From assembly GCA_025359265.1 (NCBI GenBank), contig JANYHB010000072.1:25175-89174 (forward strand): a stretch of DNA of 64,000 nt. Reading direction: 5' to 3'. Below the pieces are notes generated by a model. That model did not search any database and was not told the DNA's origin. It saw only the letters and a program-made list of their open reading frames with translations. This document shows, one piece after another, positions 58,862 through 64,000 of the stretch; position 1 is the stretch's first letter, and every line of letters begins with the position of its first letter. The position numbers and the translations under genes are program-made. This DNA comes from Hyphomicrobiales bacterium (GTDB taxonomy: Bacteria > Pseudomonadota > Alphaproteobacteria > Rhizobiales > Aestuariivirgaceae).

Positions 58862-59773
58862 GTGCGCAATCCCTATGAAATTTTAGGTGTATCCAAATCC
58901 GCTTCGGCGGAAGATATTCGCTCTGCCTATCGCAAATTGGCCAAGAAACTTCATCCAGATCTAAACCCCGGCGATAAGAAATCCGAAGACAAATTCAAAG
59001 AAGTTTCCGCGGCCAATGAATTACTGTCGGACAATGAAAAACGCGCCAAGTTTGATGCTGGCGTGATTGATGAGGCCGGAAACGAAAAGCCGCAAGAACG
59101 GCCGTTCTACCGCGATTATGCCGGTGCCAATGCCGGCGCCCAGGGTGCCAATCCAAACTATGAGTCAGCATCGGCATTTTCAGACTTAGGGGGGATGGAT
59201 GATATTCTGGCCGAGATGCTGGGCAGGCAAGCCAACGCGCGCCGCAATGCGCCTGGCCAAGATGTCCAATACCGCCTCAGCGTGCCATTTCTGGATGCCG
59301 TCAACGGCGCAACGCAACGTCTAAACTTGCCCGATGGCAGCATCATTGATGTAAAAATTCCAGCGGGCATAGCCGAGGGTCAAAGCATCCGATTGAAAGG
59401 AAAGGGCTCACCCGGCCGAGGCACTGGAACCTCTGGTGATGCGCGCGTTGAGATTTCGATTTTGCCCCATCCGTTTTTCACCCGTTTGGGTGACGATTTG
59501 CTGGTGGAATTGCCAGTTTCAATAAAGGAAGCCGCACTCGGTGGCCCAATAAAAGCTCCAACCGCCACTGGCACTGTGCTGCTGAACATTCCCGCCAATT
59601 CAAATTCTGGCAGCCAACTGCGCCTGAAGGGCAAAGGTGTTGCAGGTCGCGGAGATCTTCTGGTGAAGCTGCGGGTGCTGCTACCCAAACGCCCCGACCA
59701 AAAGCTGAACGATTTTCTAGGTAGTTGGTCGCCCGATGCCACTGAAGATCCGCGAGGGGAAATGGCCTCATGA
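58862..59773 (+). CDS. DnaJ/CbpA-type co-chaperone
   Basis: The 303-residue protein has an N-terminal J domain (NPYEILGVSKSASAEDI, HPD at residues 31-33) and two DnaJ C-terminal beta domains (about 135-290: RLSVPFLDAVNGATQRLNLP, VKIPAGIAEGQSIRLKGKG). The zinc-finger region is missing, so it is CbpA-like rather than DnaJ. It stimulates DnaK. Its GTG start follows AAAGG. It overlaps the CbpM-like gene. Confidence 0.93.
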   Translation: MRNPYEILGVSKSASAEDIRSAYRKLAKKLHPDLNPGDKKSEDKFKEVSAANELLSDNEKRAKFDAGVIDEAGNEKPQERPFYRDYAGANAGAQGANPNYESASAFSDLGGMDDILAEMLGRQANARRNAPGQDVQYRLSVPFLDAVNGATQRLNLPDGSIIDVKIPAGIAEGQSIRLKGKGSPGRGTGTSGDARVEISILPHPFFTRLGDDLLVELPVSIKEAALGGPIKAPTATGTVLLNIPANSNSGSQLRLKGKGVAGRGDLLVKLRVLLPKRPDQKLNDFLGSWSPDATEDPRGEMAS

Positions 59774-60030
59774 TGCTCAAGCGCACAGAATTTATCGCCC
59801 GCGTAAAAATCGATGAAGACACCCTCGACATATGGCTGTCCGAACAATGGCTGATCCCTATCCATGAAGCTGAGCAAGATGCGTTCACCGAGGCCGACAT
59901 AGCCCGCGCACTTTTAATTCAAGAGCTAGAGCACAACTTCGGTGTCAACCAACCGGGTATCAGCATCGCTTTGCACCTGCTGGATCAGTTGCATGGTGCA
60001 CGCGCCGGTCTTCATAAAACCAAGCGCTAG
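59770..60030 (+). CDS. CbpM-like chaperone modulator
   Basis: This 86-residue protein resembles CbpM/MerR-like modulators of CbpA: a start MLKRTEFIARVKIDEDTLDIWLSEQWLIP, then a helix-turn-helix-like segment. CbpM inhibits the J domain of CbpA. The gene directly follows and overlaps the CbpA-like gene (ATGATG over TGA), supporting the pairing. It converges on ilvD, three bases away. Confidence 0.85.
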   Translation: MMLKRTEFIARVKIDEDTLDIWLSEQWLIPIHEAEQDAFTEADIARALLIQELEHNFGVNQPGISIALHLLDQLHGARAGLHKTKR

Positions 60031-60033
60031 CAA

Positions 60034-61878
60034 TCAAGGCACCACGCGCACAGCACCCTTAGCCGCAGATGTTGCAAAGGCCGCATAGGCCCGCAGCGCG
60101 GTTGTTACTTTACGCGGGCGTTGCTTCAGCGGTGTCCATGCATCTTTGCCGCGCGCATCCTGTGCGGCGCGGCGCCCGGCCAAAACGTCATCAGCAACAG
60201 CCAGATTTATTTTGCGGTTGGGAATGTCAATTTCAATGCGGTCGCCACTCTCAACGAGTGCAATCAAGCCACCTTCTTCCGCTTCCGGCGATACATGGCC
60301 GATCGACAGGCCCGATGTGCCGCCGGAAAAACGACCGTCGGTAACCAAGGCACAGCTTTTACCGAGGCCTTTGGATTTGATGTAACTCGTTGGATAAAGC
60401 ATTTCCTGCATGCCCGGCCCGCCGCGTGGGCCTTCGTACCTTATTACCACCACATCGCCAGCTTTCACATCGCCGTTCAGAATCCCTGCAACCGCGGAAT
60501 CCTGCGATTCAAAAACCACCGCAGGGCCCGCGAATTTCAAGATTGATTCATCAACGCCCGCGGTTTTTACAATGCAGCCATCGATAGCCAAGTTGCCTTT
60601 CAATACGGCCAGTCCGCCATCTTTGGAGAATGCATGTTCAACGCTGCGAATAGCGCCTTTCTCGCGATCAAGATCAAGGCTTTCCCAGCGCCGTTCCTGG
60701 CTGAATGCGGTTTGCGTGGGAACCCCACCGGGGGCGGCCATGAAGAACTTGCGCACGCTTTCAGATTTAGTGCGGCCAACGTCCCAATGATTGAGGGCAT
60801 CGCTGAGTGTGGTGGAATGCACCGTCGGCAAGTCTCCATGAATGAGGCCGACCTTTTCCAACTCGCCCAAGATCGACATTACACCCCCGGCGCGGTGTAC
60901 ATCTTCCATATGCACATCACTTTTGGCGGGGGCTACTTTGCTGATGCAAGGCACGCGTCGCGAAAGACGGTCAATATCATCCATGTTGAAATCAATGCCG
61001 CCCTCATAAGCCGCCGCCAGAATGTGCAGCACAGTATTGGTGGATCCGCCCATGGCGATATCCAGCGTCATGGCGTTTTCGAAGGCTTTGAATGAAGCGA
61101 CTTTGCGGGGCAACACGCTCTCATCATTCTGCTCATAATAACGTTTGGCAATATCAACGATCAGATGGCCGGCTTCGAGGAACAGGCGTTTGCGATCAGA
61201 ATGCGTGGCCAGCGTTGAGCCATTGCCGGGCAATGAAAGGCCGAGTGCTTCAGTGAGGCAGTTCATCGAATTGGCCGTGAACATGCCAGAGCAGGAACCA
61301 CACGTGGGGCAGGCGGAGCGTTCGATTACCTCGACTTCCGCATCGGAATATTTATCATCAGCGGCGGCAACCATCGCATCAACCAAATCCAATGCCTTGG
61401 TTTTGCCGGAAGGTGCCAGATATTTACCCGCTTCCATTGGCCCACCGGATACAAACACCGCCGGAATGTTCAACCGCATCGCGGCCATCAACATGCCTGG
61501 TGTAATCTTGTCGCAATTTGAAATACAAACCATCGCATCGGCACAATGGGCATTGACCATATATTCAACGCTATCGGCAATCACTTCGCGTGAGGGCAGG
61601 GAATATAACATTCCGTCATGGCCCATGGCGATGCCATCATCCACAGCGATGGTGTTGAACTCTTTGGCCACACCGCCTGCTGCCTCAATCTCACGCGCCA
61701 CCAACTGGCCCATGTCTTTCAAATGCACATGGCCCGGCACGAACTGTGTAAAGGAATTGCACACCGCAATGATGGGCTTGCCGAAATCACCATCCTTCAT
61801 GCCAGTGGCGCGCCACAGCCCGCGGGCGCCCGCCATGTTGCGGCCATGTGTTGTGGTTCTTGAACGGTAAGTTGGCAT
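60034..61878 (-). CDS. ilvD: dihydroxy-acid dehydratase
   Basis: This 614-residue Fe-S dehydratase makes the 2-oxo acids in valine/isoleucine synthesis. Its cluster and metal motifs are [34 protein letters not shown] and [20 protein letters not shown]. The DSH-less C-terminal [21 protein letters not shown] is present. Length matches IlvD/Edd family of the IlvD branch. It stands alone. Confidence 0.97.
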   Translation of the reverse strand: MPTYRSRTTTHGRNMAGARGLWRATGMKDGDFGKPIIAVCNSFTQFVPGHVHLKDMGQLVAREIEAAGGVAKEFNTIAVDDGIAMGHDGMLYSLPSREVIADSVEYMVNAHCADAMVCISNCDKITPGMLMAAMRLNIPAVFVSGGPMEAGKYLAPSGKTKALDLVDAMVAAADDKYSDAEVEVIERSACPTCGSCSGMFTANSMNCLTEALGLSLPGNGSTLATHSDRKRLFLEAGHLIVDIAKRYYEQNDESVLPRKVASFKAFENAMTLDIAMGGSTNTVLHILAAAYEGGIDFNMDDIDRLSRRVPCISKVAPAKSDVHMEDVHRAGGVMSILGELEKVGLIHGDLPTVHSTTLSDALNHWDVGRTKSESVRKFFMAAPGGVPTQTAFSQERRWESLDLDREKGAIRSVEHAFSKDGGLAVLKGNLAIDGCIVKTAGVDESILKFAGPAVVFESQDSAVAGILNGDVKAGDVVVIRYEGPRGGPGMQEMLYPTSYIKSKGLGKSCALVTDGRFSGGTSGLSIGHVSPEAEEGGLIALVESGDRIEIDIPNRKINLAVADDVLAGRRAAQDARGKDAWTPLKQRPRKVTTALRAYAAFATSAAKGAVRVVP

Positions 61879-62012
61879 GTTGCAGTTTTCCTGTCTCTGG
61901 CGCAGCTTTTAGACAATTTGTGACACTTGGCAAAGGTTACAAATTGCGATGCTCCCTTGAATTGGGCGAATGCCTTACCATTTGCATAAGACCCAATAAA
62001 GGAGGGGGAACT

Positions 62013-62519
62013 ATGAATACTGGTTCTTATGCTGACGCCGATGCTGGCGAAACCTACCGCTTTTCCGGTTGGAAACGGACCCGCGCTGAGCGCAAGCCGT
62101 GGTCGATCATGGAAATGGGCGCGGTTCTTGGCGGCTTTGTGGTGTTTTGGCCGCTGGGGCTTTTGGCCCTTTATTTGAAACATCGTCGTGGCGAAATCTG
62201 GACAGGAGCAAGTGCAATGCAAGGCCCATGGAGTCAAACTTGGACGGGTTGGAAATCACCGCGTGACGCGGCCAACCAATTTGCCGGAGCTTGCGGCTCT
62301 TGGAAGCGCGGCAGCTGGCAAGGCTTTGCGCCAACGGGCAATCAGGCTTTTGACGAATATCGCAAAACCAAACTTGACGAGTTGGAAGTTATGCGCCGCA
62401 AACTTGACGAAGAGCGCGCCGCCTTTGATGAGTTCCTCGGCAAACTGCGCAGCGCCAAAGATCGTGAAGACTTCGAACGCTTCATGAAAGACAAGGACGC
62501 GCCGAAAACCCAAGAGTGA
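62013..62519 (+). CDS. DUF2852-family membrane protein
   Basis: This 168-residue protein has one strong hydrophobic segment (about 32-52), preceded by a basic stretch, and a C-terminal coiled-coil helix rich in Glu/Lys/Arg (about 110-160, KLDELEVMRRKLDEERAAFDEFLGKLR). DUF2852 proteins occur in alphaproteobacteria with unknown function. The strong GGAGGGGG site fixes the start at 62013 despite a longer frame. A terminator follows. Confidence 0.88.
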   Translation: MNTGSYADADAGETYRFSGWKRTRAERKPWSIMEMGAVLGGFVVFWPLGLLALYLKHRRGEIWTGASAMQGPWSQTWTGWKSPRDAANQFAGACGSWKRGSWQGFAPTGNQAFDEYRKTKLDELEVMRRKLDEERAAFDEFLGKLRSAKDREDFERFMKDKDAPKTQE

Positions 62520-62544
62520 GTTTTGCGCGCTGCTGGTAGTGCTG

Positions 62545-62577
62545 ACCTCTCTCCTGCTATGCAGGGGGGAGGTTTTT
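62545..62577 (+). terminator. terminator after the DUF2852 gene
   Basis: ACCTCTCTCCTGC pairs with GCAGGGGGGAGGT (two G-T pairs) around a three-base loop, followed by TTTTT. It starts 26 bases after the stop. Confidence 0.88.
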
Positions 62578-62725
62578 GTTTGACGATTTGGTGCGTAGAA
62601 TCAAACTGCGATTGGGAGGCATTCAATCTTTTGCACCATGCGGAATTGCATTGCGCCACGGCTCCTGTCTGTTGCAAGATACTTGCAGGCTGTGCAGCCA
62701 CTCACGCGACAAGGCATAAACCGCC

Positions 62726-63280
62726 ATGGGCAAACTTATTTTCGGGATGAACCTCTCGCTCGACGGCTATGTGGATGGCCTCTCCGGCAATTTGGATATG
62801 CCGCCACCCAGCGAAAAGCTCTTTGACCATTGGATCAGTAATGTCCTGGGCCTCGCGGGCACTTTTTATGGCCGACGGATGTATGAGGTTATGCGTTACT
62901 GGGATGTGGATCAGCCGGAATGGGCAGCATCGCGCCGTGAATTTGCGATGGCTTGGCGCAAATGCCCAAAGTGGGTTGTGTCGCGCACGCTGCAAAGTGT
63001 TGGTCCGAATGCAACGCTCATCACTGACACTATAGAGACGCAAGTTCGCGCGCTCAAAGCCGGCACCGAAGGGACCATCAGCGTGGCTGGCCCGCAACTG
63101 GCGGGTCTGATGACCAAACTCGGTTTGATCGACGAATACCACCTTTACCTCAGGCCCTTTGTGCTGGGTGCAGGCAAACCTTATTTCCACCAGGCCCAGC
63201 TTCCGCTGCGCTTTTCATCAAGTGAGTTGGTCGACGACGAGACGGTTCATCTAACCTATTTGCCTTCCCCAATGCGTTGA
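62726..63280 (+). CDS. dihydrofolate-reductase-like / RibD C-terminal family protein
   Basis: The 184-residue protein follows the RibD C-terminal domain family: LIFGMNLSLDGYVDG at the start, TFYGRRMYEVMRYW, ISVAGPQLAGLMTKLGLIDEYHLYLRPFVLGAGKPYF. Such NADPH-binding reductases act on unknown substrates; true DHFR activity is not implied. No ribosome-binding site is clear before the ATG. Confidence 0.9.
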   Translation: MGKLIFGMNLSLDGYVDGLSGNLDMPPPSEKLFDHWISNVLGLAGTFYGRRMYEVMRYWDVDQPEWAASRREFAMAWRKCPKWVVSRTLQSVGPNATLITDTIETQVRALKAGTEGTISVAGPQLAGLMTKLGLIDEYHLYLRPFVLGAGKPYFHQAQLPLRFSSSELVDDETVHLTYLPSPMR

Positions 63281-63377
63281 GATTGGGATTCGGGAAAGTC
63301 TTTGAGGGTTAATTTCCTCCAGCATTTGCGCCGATAGCGCTTTTCGCCAACGGGATTAAACGGGCCGAGCATGATTT

Positions 63378-64000
63378 TTAACCGCCACGTGTTGGCTCCT
63401 CACCTACACTCTGCGTCAAGCGCTCTGCCAACAGTCTCATTTTTTCCTTCTCGACATTTGCAAACGCAAAGCGGAGATAATCGTCCTGCCCGGGGCCGAA
63501 CATGGAACCGGGCAGGCACAGAACATCATAATCTTGAGCCAGGCGTTTGGCGACCGTTTTTGAGGCCTCTCCACGAAACGGGTGTTTCACGTAAGCGAAG
63601 TAAGCGCCGCTGGACACCAATTCATACTTCATGTCGTGATTGGCAAAAACCGCGCCCATGGCGGCCAATCGCTCAGCCATCAGTGTTTTCTTTTCTGTTT
63701 TCCATTCATTTAATTGCCCCAGTGCAAATAGCACACCCCGTTGAGCGATGTGAGGTGGGCAGATTGTCATGGTGTCGAGGATTTTTGTCGCCTCGTGCAT
63801 AATTGTCGGTCCGGCTATCATGGCCCCCAAGCGATAGCCGGCCAATGCGTAAATCTTTGAGAATGAAAACAGCTGCACCAACTGCTCACGCCGATCGGCG
63901 CGTTGCAAGAGGAGGTGCGGTGGTCCGGCATCGGGCCGAAAATCCTTATAAGTCTCATCGATGATCAAAGCCAAATTGGCTTCAACGGCCAGGTCATAAA
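63378..64000 (-). CDS. class I/II pyridoxal-phosphate aminotransferase, 3' part
   Basis: The frame is open to the right edge, so the 5' end lies outside the window. The visible 207 residues include the PLP lysine in FSFSKIYALAGYRLG and the C-terminal domain with the substrate-binding arginine in YLRFAFANVE. Preceding YDLAVEANLALIIDETY carries the aspartate that contacts the PLP nitrogen. Specificity cannot be assigned. Confidence 0.9.
   Translation of the reverse strand, partial: YDLAVEANLALIIDETYKDFRPDAGPPHLLLQRADRREQLVQLFSFSKIYALAGYRLGAMIAGPTIMHEATKILDTMTICPPHIAQRGVLFALGQLNEWKTEKKTLMAERLAAMGAVFANHDMKYELVSSGAYFAYVKHPFRGEASKTVAKRLAQDYDVLCLPGSMFGPGQDDYLRFAFANVEKEKMRLLAERLTQSVGEEPTRGG

Noticed and set aside
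62523..62826. Short plus-strand frames between the DUF2852 and RibD-like genes
   Set aside because: One runs through the terminator hairpin, neither has a ribosome-binding site, and the gap is ordinary.

Overview
The window looks like chromosomal DNA of an alphaproteobacterium, most likely of the order Hyphomicrobiales (Rhizobiales). Pointers are a complete 14-gene complex I operon in the order nuoA-N followed by birA and an RNase J gene, the short bacterial proS next to lolC-lolD and dnaE, a BacA/SbmA-type peptide transporter, an LdtR-type MarR regulator near hemB, and the neighbourhood of pyk, DUF1036, DUF1244 and a GapR-type DUF2312 gene. GC content is moderate, genes are tightly packed, and many stop and start codons overlap. 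I see no integrase, transposase, phage gene, CRISPR array or rRNA.

Layout. 0-6 kb: a glycine-zipper exported protein, a LysE exporter, tRNA-Val, the BacA/SbmA transporter, then a coupled run Rsm22 methyltransferase - MscS channel - RidA - EamA exporter. 6-14 kb: proS-lolC-lolD-lytic transglycosylase-dnaE (translation, lipoprotein release, wall turnover, replication). 14-19 kb: PilZ, PAS, rhomboid protease, CBS protein, hisI, an IscU-like protein, a cupin, an MFS transporter and tRNA-Asp. 19.5-37 kb: NADH dehydrogenase genes nuoA to nuoN, with a DUF3291 gene inserted between nuoF and nuoG and a NuoE carrying a long Pro/Ala linker plus an extra C-terminal helix-hairpin-helix-like domain; birA and rnj follow. 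37-39 kb: parC.

39.4-45.1 kb is the least conventional part: two convergent unrecognised proteins (39451-40953), the Bpt/Ate leucyltransferase, a beta-hydroxyacid dehydrogenase, and a LysR gene among three small exported proteins that look like paralogues. Two of the three small genes share signal peptide, body motifs, an upstream element (GCAAC-N16-CGTT-N7-CATGGACAAT), a TCAC-N6-GTGA dyad further upstream and a downstream hairpin; the third shares the signal peptide, C-terminus and hairpin core. This repeated cassette is the best candidate for something undescribed.

45-64 kb: hemB, an exported protein, ldtR, tRNA-Ser(TGA), exported proteins including CreA, metC, pyk, DUF1036, DUF1244, GapR, a DUF1194 von Willebrand-type protein, gatB, a glutathione transferase with a histone-H1-like basic tail, an EEP-family membrane protein, a Sel1-like protein, tRNA-Ser(GCT), a DnaJ/CbpA-CbpM pair, ilvD, DUF2852, a RibD-like reductase and the 3' part of an aminotransferase gene that runs off the right edge.

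All calls come from reading motifs by eye; no database search was run. Start codons were moved inward from the longest reading frame where a ribosome-binding site, a stop/start overlap or family length supported it.
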